Of a DNA stretch of 64,000 nt, positions 12,120-22,922 are shown in pieces. A program made the position numbers and the translations under genes. Each line of letters starts with the position of its first letter. Position 1 is the stretch's first letter. Source of the stretch: Delphinapterus leucas (lineage: Eukaryota; Chordata; Mammalia; Artiodactyla; Monodontidae); the NCBI RefSeq assembly GCF_002288925.2, contig NW_022098001.1:1149205-1213204 (forward strand). The letters are read 5' to 3'. The notes under the pieces are model-generated. The model saw only the letters and a program-made list of their open reading frames with translations, was not told the DNA's origin and did not search any database.

Positions 12120-13110
12120 TTCCGACAAACAACCCAATCCAAAAATGGGCAGAAGACCTAAACAGACACTTCTCCAAAGAAGATATACAGATTGCTAACA
12201 AACACATGAAAGGATGCTCAACATCACTAATCATTAGAGAAACGCAAATCAAAACCACAATGGGGTATCACCTCACACCAGTCAGAATGGCCATCATCAA
12301 AAAATCTACAAACAATAAATGCTGGAGAGGGTGCGGAGAAAAGGGAACCCTCTTGCACAGTTGGTGGGAATGTGAATTGGTAAAGCCACTATGGAGAAGA
12401 GTATGGAGGTTCCTTAAAAAACTAAAAATAGAACTACCATATGACCCAGAAATCCCACTACTGGGCATGTACCCTGAGAAAACCATAATTCAAAAAGAGT
12501 CATGTACCACAACGTTCACTGCAGCTCTATTTACAATAGCCAGGACATGGAAGCAACCTATGTGTCCACTGACAGATGAACGGATAAAGAAGATGTGGCG
12601 CATACAATGGAATATTACTCAGCCATATAAAGAAATGAAATTGAGTTATTCGTAGTGAGTTGGATGAACCTAGAGTCTGTCATACTGAGTGAAGTAAGTC
12701 AGAAAGAGAAAAATAAATACTGTATGCTAACACATATATATGGAATAAAAAAAAAATGGTTCTCATGAACCTAGGGGCAGGACAGGAATAAAGATGCAGA
12801 TGTAGAGAATGGACTTGAGGACACAGGGAGGGGGAAGGGTAAGCTGAGACAAAGTGAGAGAGTGGCATGGACATATATACACTACCAAATGTAAAATAGA
12901 TAGCTAGTGGGAAGCAGCTTCATAGCACAGGGAGATCAGCTTGGTGCTTTCTGACCGCTTAGAGGGGTGGGATAGGGAGGGTGGGAGGGAGGCTCAAGAG
13001 GGAGGGAATATGGGGATATACGTATATGTATAGCTGATTCACTAAGTTATACAGCAGAAACTAACACAACATTGTAAAGCAATTATACTCCAATAAAGGT
13101 GTAAAAAAAA
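12120..13110 (+). mobile_element. LINE-1, 5'-truncated (ORF2 3' end plus 3'UTR), subfamily B
   Basis: Young-looking L1. A 181-codon open frame at 12110-12655 covers the ORF2p C-terminal region, with residues [16 protein letters not shown] near the start and [15 protein letters not shown] near the middle. Its first few codons are flanking DNA. A small deletion in the 'atgtggc..catacaatgg' stretch near 12595 shifts the frame, so the normal C-terminus is lost. The 3'UTR has the g-rich ggtgggatagggagggtggg block and ends ctccaataaaggtgtaaaaa. No clear target-site duplication was found. Confidence 0.93.
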
Positions 13111-13985
13111 AAAGATAGTGCATGATCAATCAATCAAACAAATTAACCATAGACTTTTGCTAAGGTTTTTTGTGTTTAATTGTGTTTAATGTGGTACTGA
13201 AGATGAAATTTTAAAGTGATAGCATTCTAATGACCATATTAAATAAATCTTTGTTATAGTGAAAGCTAACTTCATTATAAATGCATTTCATTTCTAGAGG
13301 ATTTATTATTGTTCCTACTCAGGAAATTATTCTGGCCAGACTCATTTGTCTCCTTTAATCAGGTAGAGAATAAATGATGACCTAGAATTTTTAATATCAG
13401 TAAATCCAATGAAGCCTATGCTTTGACAACCCATTCCTAGTCCAATGAAAATTTATGGCCTCAGTGATGATCCTGATGAATTCAGATTCCCTATGTGTCT
13501 TTTGAATTACCAAAGGGAAATTAAATGGTATGCCTTATACTTTCTCATACATAAGAGTTTGAGATTTTATAGTTCTTTAAAAATTATTAATCCATGTATA
13601 CAGTAATCATTCCAGAATAAATGGTTGAATAACTAGATCTTTCCATTCTGTTACCATAATATATAACCAAGGTCATTGTAAAAACAAGAGGATTAAAAAT
13701 GAGAGGCTTTTCATGCTATCATTATCATAACAGAAAGCGGAAATGTGCTTCAATAAGATTTAGGATTGAGGTGTTCTGAAAAAAATATTTTTTAGGGGAA
13801 GTATTATTCTTTTTCTTACACTCACTATCTCTGTCAACAATTGTTTCTTTTTTTTCACACAAGCTTATCTGAGCCTCAAAAGTGAAAGAAACCAATTGAG
13901 AGAAAGAGAATGAGGCCTACTGTGCTGGCATTTTATCTACTGGACACACAAAGGGAATCTACACAGTAAAATATTTTTTTCCTCG
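13111..13985. other. Unassigned AT-rich DNA
   Basis: No gene or repeat recognised. Confidence 0.45.
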
Positions 13986-13989
13986 AAGA

Positions 13990-14450
13990 GCTCTTTCATT
14001 CTCCTTGCTTCTCTGACCTTCACTAGGTAAACACTTCCCACTCAACTACCAGCTCTGAGCTCGCTCCTGGGCTCAGGGTCTCCATTCCCAACTGACCAGT
14101 GAACATTTAGCTGTTCAACGACCACATTAAAGCTCAGATGTCTACAGCTGAATCCCCATCCTTCCAACCTAACATTTCAGTGGTACCATTCTCCAGCTTA
14201 CCCTGACATGAAACTGCAAATTCACCCCTGAATTCTTCCTATTTCTTCTCACCTCTATCCATTAGTCAGTTGACAATGTTGCTTCTTTAAAAAGTCTTTA
14301 GCAGCTTCCTGTTGATGCTGCTTTCATTCTAGTTGCAGCTCTTACCTTGCATGTGAACAGCGACAGTAATTTCCCATCTGACCTCCTCGTATTACATGTT
14401 TTCCTTCTCCAGACTGTTGTATTACTTCCACCGTAATTAATATCCAAAAA
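13990..14450 (+). mobile_element. L2 LINE fragment
   Basis: L2-like motifs in order: cattctccttgcttctctga, ctctgagctcgctcctgggc, ctgaatccccatccttccaa, agtctttagcagcttcctgt. Diverged, no coding frame. Confidence 0.4.
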
Positions 14451-15110
14451 TAATGCCAGCAGTGTGAGATCAACCAGGAGAAATAAGGACCAGAAGGGGT
14501 CTGGTGGATCAATGTTGCAGACAGCCAGTGAGAGGTCAAGTTCAAAGAGGCATAGAGTGGGTAGAAAGATCAGTGGGTTTTATAGGTTAAACGGGGAAGA
14601 ATTTGAAGCTCAAAAGATTCTTGAGCCAGAAATGATCAGGTGGTCAAGCACCGTTAAGTTCTATAAACGGAGGACCTTGAGTCTCAATGTCAAAAATGGT
14701 ACAACTGACCAGGAAGAATAGCTATTTATATCCCAAATGGGTGGCCAGCTCCATTAAGTCTGGAACTATTTGCTAAAGGTGATGTCACCGTCCCTTCTTA
14801 TCTAGAGCATACCTCCCATACACATAGAGCTGTCATCTCACAGCAGAAGGTGTTTGTCTCAGTCCTGTTCACTTCTCACAGCTGCTACTGGATTACCCTG
14901 GACCTACTATAACCAAAGAGTAGTGAGAGAACTGGGCATGAACTTTGACCTTAAACAGATTAATTATACTGGTTTTACCTAGAGGTTCCCCTGTAGGTGG
15001 TAATTCCTAATTCAGTAGCTCTGACTCCAACCTAATTCTCTAGCTCCATCCTGCTATTACGCAGTCTGTCTGTCTGAATGCTCTCCTGCTCTACTTTGTC
15101 TGTCAGAGTT
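14451..15110. other. Unassigned DNA
   Basis: No recognised repeat. The 85-codon frame at 14464-14721 is basic and low in complexity, with no known domain. Confidence 0.4.
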
Positions 15111-15111
15111 C

Positions 15112-15230
15112 ATCACGTTGATCTGGAGTCAGACTGCATGGGTTGAAATCTTTGTTTTACCATTACCTCGCTGTGTGATATGAGAAAATTACTCAACCTA
15201 AATTGTAATATCCTCATGCGTAAGAAGGTA
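15112..15230 (+). mobile_element. MIR SINE, 5' part (split)
   Basis: MIR motifs: ctggagtcagactgcatggg, ttaccattacctcgctgtgtgata, then tcctcatgcgtaagaagg. It is interrupted at a TA by the MITE that follows and resumes at 15451. Confidence 0.75.
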
Positions 15231-15450
15231 CCGTTGACCCTTGGAGAACACCGTTTGAACTGCATGGGTTCACTTACATGTGGATTTTTTTTTCGCTAAA
15301 TACGTACTACAACACTACACAGTCTGAGGTTGGTTGAATTCCTGGACACAGAACTGTGGATACGGAGGACTGACCATAAGGTTTTATGTGGATTTTCCAC
15401 TAAGGGGAGGGTGGGTGCCCCTAACACTTGCTTTGTTCAAGGGTTAACTG
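15231..15450. mobile_element. Tigger/MER2-like MITE, 220 bp
   Basis: Terminal inverted repeats ccgttgacccttgg and, reversed, cagttaacccttga. Flanked by TA on both sides (15229-15230 and 15451-15452), as expected for Tc1/mariner-class insertions. Internal sequence includes acatgtggattttttttt and the paired ttatgtggattttccact. A second copy is at 40565-40800. Non-autonomous, no frame. Confidence 0.88.
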
Positions 15451-15560
15451 TAATGATAATAGTACCTGCTTCATAAGGGATTTGTATGCGTTAAATGAGA
15501 CAATAAATGAAAAGCATTTAGTACCTTTCCTGGGACTTACTGATGATGTTAAATAATAAA
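15451..15560 (+). mobile_element. MIR SINE, 3' part (split)
   Basis: Continues the MIR from 15230: aatgataatagtacctgctt, cataagggatttg, aataaatgttaagctg. Confidence 0.75.
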
Positions 15561-15639
15561 TGTTAAGCTGATACTAATGCCCAAACTTCAGCCACCTTTC
15601 AAAGTCCAAATTAAAATACTACTAGATAATATACTGCAT

Positions 15640-15760
15640 CAAGAGTGTGGACTCTGGCTTTGCATCCTAGCTCTGTCCCTTAAACTAGACATGTAACTTT
15701 GTGCAAATTTCTTCACCTCTGCAACTGGTGATACTATTTCCCACTTCATATGCTTGTTAC
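15640..15760 (+). mobile_element. MIR SINE fragment
   Basis: agtgtggactctggctttgc, atcctagctctgtcccttaa, gtgcaaatttcttcacctct. MIR core with the 3' end lost. Confidence 0.65.
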
Positions 15761-17094
15761 TGGGCTCAGGTAGAGGCCGAAGTCTGACCATGCAACACGA
15801 TGCGACTATGCCTGAGAACTGCGCATTACTACATTATTAACTAGTGTTATGTGAATTGCTGAATCATAAAAACTGAAAGGGATCAGCAAGATTCTATTGT
15901 AAAGTGCGAACTGCTAATAGATATTGGATCTGAGGAGGTCCAGATGCACAAGGAAGCTGCATAAGCAGATGGTTCAGACTCATCTGTTTCTATTGCTTTG
16001 CTGCCTCTCTCTCAGCGCATATTTTTAGCCTCACAGAGAATTCCCAGGACTAACTCATGAGGGAGGAAAAACATGTGGCCCTGACTTACTGATACACCTG
16101 CCTGGGATATTGGCACCAGGCAGCGGTGAATGCTGTTGCACTACAGCTGCACTTAAGGGAGGCTCCAAAAGACAGCGGTGAAAGTGTATATACATCAAGC
16201 CAATAGGCATAACTTTAGGTGAGACCGATTGCTCACTTTATCTGGAAAGACAGTGCCTGCATCATAGATCCAAACTGACTTGTGGGCAGGAGCTAATGGG
16301 CTGACCAGGTGATCAGGCACTTGGAGACACAATCGGAAAATTGAGGATATGGAAAGATAAGTACATAGACCTCTTAGAAGGGCTTCTTTCTCTTCCTGGA
16401 GTGAACATTCCAGGATTCCCCAGGATTTAACATGACTTCTCATCTTTCAAAAGGACTATGTTTAGAACCCTGGCGATTCCCTCAAACGCCTGTTAGCTTT
16501 CCTCTGTTGGCAGTTCCGCTCAATGGAAAATAGCAACAACCCCAAGCGACAAAACCACCAAGTAGTTGGATCCTAAAGGTTACCCTTTCATGTAAAACTC
16601 CTTTTGCAGCTGAAGGGCTTGCAGAGGGTAAAAGAAACATGGACTGTGTAGTGGCAGAAGGCAATTTTTGCCTCTTGACCAGCTCTAGGAGTGGGGACTG
16701 AAGCAGCTGTCTTACGTTAATTAATAACTTCACAATCTCTCTTTTTCATTCTACAACCTAATATGAAAACTAGGGTTTTAGATTTCAGGTAGTAGTATAA
16801 CCAAATTGATATTGACTTATGATGGAAGTTGACTCACCCGGGTTGAAGATATCGACTTTTCAATTACATAAATGACAAAAGTAGTAGCCAAAGAGCAAAA
16901 GCACTTTGATGGGCATCAGCATTTGTTTTTCCAAATCTACACCCTTGTGCCCCCTGTTCTATATCCGAAGAGGCTGACCTGTCCAGGTTACATTCTCAGT
17001 CGGAGCTGTAAGTAAGAGAGTCCAAATCCAGTGTTTTATCCACCATATCATACATAGTTGTATCCGCCTGAAGATGCCTTTGTTTTCTCAGCTG
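15761..17094. other. Unassigned DNA
   Basis: About 1.3 kb with no recognised gene or repeat. Minus-strand frames at 16195-16443 and 16482-16733 lack domains and are judged to be chance. Confidence 0.45.
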
Positions 17095-17410
17095 AATGAT
17101 AAGAGACCTAAATTATTTGTGGTGGAGCAGCTGAGGTACCCAATGTCACTATCCATTAGCTATGGATGCATCTAGTGGCAGTGATTGCCAGGTTCTGCGA
17201 TGGTGTCCAGGGGCAGAACTGTTGTATAGGTGTGTCTGGTGGTGATGGCCTGTATCCTTATTCCTGATGCTTAGTGTTCTTGGCCTCTGGGTTCCAGCCT
17301 AATTTCCCAACCCGCCCCTCCAGCTTTCTGTCAATTCTCTGAGCCACTAAGTGTCTTTCAAATTGGATGCAATAAACCAATTTTTGTGTTTTAGACCACC
17401 AGATACAGCT
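17095..17410 (+). mobile_element. Possible MaLR-like LTR 3' part
   Basis: gagccactaagtgtctttca followed by an AATAAA-containing 'gcaataaaccaatttttgtg' stretch resembles the end of a mammalian ERVL-type LTR. The start is not defined. Confidence 0.35.
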
Positions 17411-17439
17411 TATAATTTAATGGTCGAAGGGCAGTGCCA

Positions 17440-18190
17440 ATAAGCAAACGAATAAGCAAAAGGAATATCGAAAAAGTGACAATTGTATATAGAAGACCGA
17501 AGCAGGTTTATTGAGAGGTTATTTTATATCAGGTGTGTCCTGGGAAGACCTCACTGAAGAGATGACACTTAAGATGAGATCTGAAAGATAAGAAGGAACC
17601 AGCCATGTGAAGATTATGAGGAAGAACATTCCATAAGGAAGAAGCAGCCACTCAAAGGCCTCAAGGTGGGGAATGAAATCAGCATGTTAAAGGAACCAAA
17701 GATAACAGTAATAGGGTCTGAGAAATGAGAAATCGGGGAGGCCAGGATTATAGGGCTTTATGGGCCACGGTGACACAAGAGGGAAGAGATATGGGAACAT
17801 ATGTATATGTATAACTGATTCACTTTGTTATAAAGCAGAAACTAACACACCATTGTAAAGCAATTATACTCCAATAAAGATGTAAAAAAGAAAAGTGTGA
17901 TGGGAAAACATTGGAGGGTTTTAAGTGGGGAGAGTGATGTGATTGCATTTCTATTTTAAGAACAATCACTTGGGCTACGGTGTGAAGAAAGGATTAAAGG
18001 GGGACAAGAGTGGAAACAGGGAGATAATATGAATTAGCATCATAGCCTAATGATCTCTACTCAGAAGGTTCAAGAAAATATAATGAAGGAATTATTTATC
18101 GAGAAATGGGGAAATGGGGGAGGTTCAAGTGTTCCAAGGTTCAAGGATTCAAGAAGAATTAAAGATGACTCAGATCTCTGGCTCTACCTG
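17440..18190 (+). repeat. Ancient dispersed mammalian repeat, split by L1
   Basis: Motifs in the fixed order of a very common old mammalian repeat that I cannot name with certainty: tgggaagacctcactgaaga, gaacattccataaggaagaa, ctcaaaggcctcaaggtggg, gctttatgggccac, then after an L1 scrap gtgatgggaaaacattggag, ggttttaagtggggagagtg, aagagtggaaacagggagat. Fragments of the same repeat seem to lie at 32040-32200, 42280-42640 and 43570-43760. Confidence 0.6.
17776..17890 (+). mobile_element. L1 3'UTR end, about 115 bp, severely 5'-truncated
   Basis: aagagggaagagatatggga, tatgtatataactgattcac, taacacaccattgtaaagca, ctccaataaagatgtaaaaa. It sits inside the ancient repeat and no target-site duplication is evident. 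Confidence 0.85.
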
Positions 18191-19570
18191 GAGTATTGAT
18201 TTATCACATTTAAGCATAATTATATTAGTATGTTTGTCTTACTAGCTGATTAAGGGCAGAGACTGGATCTTATTTATCACTTTCTATCTAGTTTCTAACC
18301 CATTGTCAGAGTGGACACAGAGTAGGAATGAAATAAATACTGCCAAATGAGCCTGTGTGCACTTTGAATAATAACAATAATTAAACAAGTACTCTCATCT
18401 AGTTATAGAGGCAAGTAGTAGAGACCGTTTAAATACCGCTTTCTCTTTTGCTCATTTATGCTTCTCCTTTTTCTTTACCTTCATTTGTGTCATTTATTTT
18501 TAGATGTAAAATAATTAAATGTAATAGGAAAAAAGAGAATCAGATATTATATGCAGAGTAGGAGCTTCTTTTGTCCTTTGCAGGAACGTTTTTGTATTGC
18601 TTGTTTTGCCTTTTTCTTTAGACTGAGAAGAAAATAAAAAGAGATAAAGATGGGCGGTGGAGAGGGAGAAAGGAGCTGTGGGGCTGAAGTATAATCTGAA
18701 GTGAAGACAGGCATATAGGGGAGAAAAGAGGAAGGAAAAGGGGGAGCTGGGATGAAGAGATGAAGGCAAGAATAAAGGCCACCTAAGAGAAGCTGGAGGC
18801 ACAGCAAGGCCCGTTATCTAACAGGTCCCTTCTCCCCCCAGCCCTGTCTCCCACTCCTTCCCACGATCCACTGCTACTACTACAATCTACATCCATACCC
18901 ACCCCACAGACAGTTTAAACACAAAATCCCTAACACACCAAGAACCTCTTGGGTATGTGCAGGTGGTATATCTGGATGAAATGACTACATTAGAACAAAC
19001 AGCTTTTCAACTTTGGTTTCATAGCTTCAATTTAAATGCTTCTGTTGTGCTTCGTGAGGTCTAAATATAGTCAGCATAGCTGTTCTACAGCTTCTCCATT
19101 ATTATGTGTAGATTTATCTCCACGAGGGCCTTGCTACCAGCTGTCTCCCCTGGGCACCCTGTGGAGGGTATAGTGATGTATATGGGAATAGAGAGAGTCA
19201 TGCGAGACTGGTAGAAGTGTGGAGGTCATATACAACTAGAACTCCTATGGACCAGAGATGAATCCTTTGCTCCCTTCCCCCACCATTTTGTTCCACTGTA
19301 AAAAAAAAAAAAAAAAAAAGAAAAAGAAAAAAGGATATTTATAATCCAGGTAACAACGTTAATGGCTGTATTGCTTGACATTCAGTTGTGGAAAAAATAT
19401 TCTACTCTAGCTATATAGCTAGAATCTACTCTGGCTGAAAATTTATGTAGGAAGAATTTTATTCTAGGGTATCAAATGGCTTAAGAATTGTTGGGTGGGA
19501 TAAAGCAACAAAGTCTATGTTGTGCTTTTAGGAAAGCATCCCAAAGCCCCACACAAAACTCGGCTTTTAG
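18191..19570. other. Unassigned DNA
   Basis: No recognised gene or repeat. An A-rich tract (20 A, then aaaag units) is at 19301-19333. The pyrimidine-biased minus-strand frames at 18515-18807 are low-complexity. Confidence 0.4.
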
Positions 19571-19585
19571 AAGTGTTGCTGCCTT

Positions 19586-20314
19586 ACTGTTATAACAGTA
19601 TTTTTAACCTTCTTACCCTATCAGTACAGAGGAATGCTCTTCTACCTTCCTCTTCTTTTGCCAGCTCTATCCTGTGTGTAACCTCTTTTGGGGCTATGTG
19701 GCAAGGTAACGCATAGTGGTTTGTAGCTTTGGCTTTGGCTTAGGAAGCAAAACTCTATTTTAGCAATTATCCCTTTATACTGTAATTACCTATTTGTGTT
19801 TTTTTTTTTGCGGTACGGGGGCCTCTCACTGCTGTGGCCTCTCCCGTTGCGGAGCACAGGCTCCGGACGCGCAGGCTCAGTGGCCATGGCTCACGGGCCC
19901 AGCCACTCCACGGCATGTGGGATCCTCCCGGACCGGGGCACCCTGCATCGGCAGGTGGACTCTCAACCACTGCACCACCAGGGAAGCCCCCTATTTGTTT
20001 TATATATCTCAAATTCCTCATAGATAGTGAATAAATCTTACTTATTTCCTTAACGTCAGCACCTGGAACATAGCGCTCAATAGTTGTAGAACACATGAAG
20101 AAGGGAATTTTATTTTTGCCATTATTGAAACTATGCACAAGCCTGACCAATATGAAACTGTACAGGCTTGATTCCCTCTCACTCCCTACCAAATGTGCAT
20201 AGTTATATTACTGGGTATGCAACAAAATGTTTGATTGTGATGAATGCTATTATAGTTAAGGCATGTTGCTAACATTTGTTGCAATAAACAAGGAATGACT
20301 ACTTAAAAAAAAAA
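19586..20314 (+). pseudogene. Retrocopy of an mRNA 3' end (source gene unknown)
   Basis: The segment has the hallmarks of L1-mediated reverse transcription of a cellular transcript. A perfect 15-bp target-site duplication, aagtgttgctgcctt, lies at 19571-19585 and 20315-20329. The right end carries an AATAAA signal at about 20284 followed roughly 20 bases later by a poly(A) run of about 13. Without the SINE inserted at 19799-19989 the retrocopy is about 540 bp. It has no similarity I can see to L1, SINE or LTR sequence and no open frame with a domain, so it probably represents 3'UTR from a strongly 5'-truncated cDNA. The parent gene cannot be named from sequence alone. Confidence 0.75.
19799..19989 (-). 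mobile_element. CHR-family SINE, short subtype, reverse, B-box deleted
   Basis: Reverse copy: T-run, gcggtacgggggcctctcac, then ccaccagggaagccc at the head end. The target-site duplication cctatttgt is at 19789-19797 and 19990-19998. Compared with sibling copies, about a dozen bases are missing between ggggcac and cctgcatcgg near 19938, removing most of the B-box. It lies inside the retrocopy, so it inserted later. Confidence 0.93.
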
Positions 20315-20329
20315 AAGTGTTGCTGCCTT

Positions 20330-20704
20330 TTCTGTGATCAGGAAGCTGTTGTTTTCAGCCCAAACCACTATTGCTACAGTCAGGATAGCCTACAGTAGGA
20401 AGGTGTTGCTACTGCTGCCAGAGATAGAACAATACCACCTCTTAAAATCTGTACTTGTACCTGGAAAATGGATGCCCGGTATGTATCACTCATGAAGGTA
20501 ATGACTGGACACTGAAACCTCTTCTAATATAGCCAATGGAAAAACAAATGTCTCCACAATCTGGGTCGACAGCAAACACAAAAGCAACAGGAGCAGAGGA
20601 GGAAAGAAGGACAGCGTGCTCCTTACTCTCAGTTTTAGGCAAGTTCACCTTATTTCCGAAATTAAACCACCTCCAGGTCTTTGCAGTGATTTCTTCTATC
20701 TGAC
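20330..20704. other. Unassigned DNA
   Basis: No gene or repeat recognised. Confidence 0.4.
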
Positions 20705-21295
20705 ACCAAAAGTACAGTCAATAAAAGCGAAAACAGACAAGTGGGATTACATGAAACCAAAAAGCTTCTACACAGCAAAGGAAACAATCAGTGGAGTAAA
20801 AATGCAACCTACAGAATGGAAGAAAACATAAGGGGTTAATATCCAAAAAACGTAAGGAACTATTGCAACTCAATAACAAAAACAGAAACAACAAACCCAG
20901 AACACCAAATAACCCAATTTAAAAATGGGCAAAGGACTTGGATAGATATTTCTCCAAAGAAGACATACAAATGGTCATCAGGTGTATGAAGAGCGCTCGA
21001 CATCACTAATCATCAGGGAAATGCAAATTAAAACCACAATGAGATATAACCCCACAGCTCTTAGGATGGCTATTATTAAAAAAAAAAATCCCCTCCCCCT
21101 CACAAAAAATAACCAGTGTTGGTGAGGTTGTGGAGAAACTGGAAACTTTGTGTTCTGTTGGTGGGAATGTAAAATGGTGCAGCTGCTATACAAAAAAGTA
21201 TGGAATTCCTTTAAAAATTAAAAATAATTAAAAAGTAAAAATATGATCCAGCAATCCCATTCTGGGATGTTTATCCAAGAGACTTGAAAGTATAC
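20705..21295 (+). mobile_element. Old L1 ORF2 fragment
   Basis: ORF2-derived order: aaagcgaaaacagacaagtg, gggattacatgaaaccaaaa, cttctacacagcaaaggaaa, aaaaatgggcaaaggacttg, ggtgaggttgtggagaaact, ccagcaatcccattctggga. More diverged than the copies at 8, 12 and 22 kb, with an A-run insertion at 21080-21089 and no long frame. Confidence 0.85.
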
Positions 21296-21628
21296 TATTA
21301 CCTTAAAATGCAAATAGTAATAGCTTAAGGATAATATGTACCATGCATGTTTATAGTGAGTAGTCAATGTGATAAAGCACATAAAGGGCCTAGGACACTT
21401 AATGTGCCAGGCACTTACTAAAATAGTAATTGCCTTTTATCCAAGAAATACAGAATTTTTATTCCTTAGAAACTCAAAGCTTTTTGCATGTATCATGTCA
21501 TCTATTTTCACAAAATCTTTTAGTGCTTACCCATGGACCCAAGACATATGTCTTGTTCACTTTTGAACTCTAGATGTTTGCTAAACATTCATTGAATTAA
21601 TAAATGCATTAAAAATTGGATAATCAAG
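21296..21628. other. Unassigned DNA
   Basis: No gene or repeat recognised. Confidence 0.4.
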
Positions 21629-22107
21629 GGGAGTTCCCAAGATGGTGGAGTAGAAAGACCCTGAGCTCACCTCCTCTCATGCGCACACCAAAATCACTAT
21701 TTACACAACAACTATTGATGAAAAAAACTGGAACCTACAAGAAAAGTTCTTCTACAACTAAAGATACCATAAAGGAACCACAGTGAGATGGGTAGGAGGG
21801 TTGGAGTCATGGTATAGTCAAGACTAATACCCCTGGGTGGGTGACCCACAAATGGGAGAATAATTACAATTGCAGAGGTTCTCCCCAAGGAGTGAGGGGT
21901 CTGAGCCCCACATTGGGCTCCCCAGCCTAGGAGTCCTGTGCTGGGAAGACAAGACCCCAGAACACGTATCTTCAAAGCCCAGCAGGGCTTACTTTCAGGA
22001 GACCAAGAGGACCGTGGGAAATAAAGACTCCACTGTTAAAGGGTGCATAAAGAATCTCACACGTTCCAGGACCCAGGGCAGAAGCAGTAATTTAAAAGGA
22101 GCCTGGG
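21629..22107 (+). mobile_element. L1 5'UTR, first part (split by nested L1)
   Basis: Starts at the usual L1 5' end (ggggagttcccaagatggtg) and follows an old L1 5'UTR: ctgagctcacctcctctcat, gaaccacagtgagatgggta, ggttctccccaaggagtgag, acccagggcagaagcagtaa. Interrupted at 22107 and resumes at 22923. Confidence 0.82.
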
Positions 22108-22922
22108 CCAGTAGGCACATGAAGAGATGCTCAACATCACTAATTATTAGAGATATGCAAATCAAAACAACAATGAGGTATCACCTCACACCAGTCAGAA
22201 TGGCCATCATTGAGTCTACAAATAACAAATGCTGGAGAGGGTGTGGAGAAAAGGGAGCCCTCCTACGCTATTGGTGGGAACGTAAGTTGTTGCACCCACT
22301 GTGGAAAACAGTATGGAGGTTCCTCAGAAAACTAAAAATAAAACTACCATATGATCCAGCAATCCCACTCCTGGGCATATACCTGGATAAAATTATAATT
22401 CAAAAAGATACATGCACTCCTATGTTCATAGCAGCACTATTCACAATAGCCAAGACATGGCAACAACCTAAATGTCCATTGACAGATGAATGGATAAAGA
22501 AGATGTGGTACATATATACAACGGAATTTACTCAGCCATAAAAAAGAACAAAATAATGTTATTTGCAGCAACATGGATGCAACTAGAGATTACCATACTA
22601 AGTGAAGTCAGTAAGAGAAAGACAAATATCATATGATATCACTTATATGTGGAATCTAAAATATGGCACAAATGAATCTATCTATAAAACAGAAACGGAC
22701 TTACAGACATAGACAACAGACACATGGTTGCCAAGCGGGGGGGGGGGGGGGGGAGGGAGGGAGGGAGAGGGATGGACTGGGAGTTGGAGTTCGGGGTTAG
22801 TAGATGCAAACTATTACATTTAGAATGGATAAACCAAAAGGTCCTACTGTATAACACAGGGAACTATATCCAATCTCCTGGGATAAACCATGATGGAAAA
22901 GAATGTACAAAAGAAAAAAAAG
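22108..22922 (+). mobile_element. Nested L1, 5'-truncated and prematurely polyadenylated, subfamily A
   Basis: ORF2 3' portion (cacatgaagagatgctcaac, ctggagagggtgtggagaaa, ctcctgggcatatacctgga) plus part of the 3'UTR. Flanked by a perfect 14-bp target-site duplication, aaaaggagcctggg, at 22094-22107 and 22923-22936, preceded by TTT as expected at an L1 endonuclease site. It ends in an A-rich tail straight after ggaaaagaatgtac, without the last roughly 90 bases of 3'UTR seen in the 8-kb copy. A 17-G run lies at 22737-22753. Confidence 0.95.
22737..22770 (+). repeat. Poly-G/GGGA tract (G-quadruplex-prone)
   Basis: 17 consecutive G followed by aggg three times and agaggg. It expands the purine-rich segment normally present in this L1 3'UTR. 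Confidence 0.85.

Noticed and set aside
12110..12655. Functional L1 ORF2 protein
   Set aside because: Only the C-terminal region is present, the element is 5'-truncated and the frame is shifted near 12595, so no endonuclease or full reverse transcriptase is encoded.
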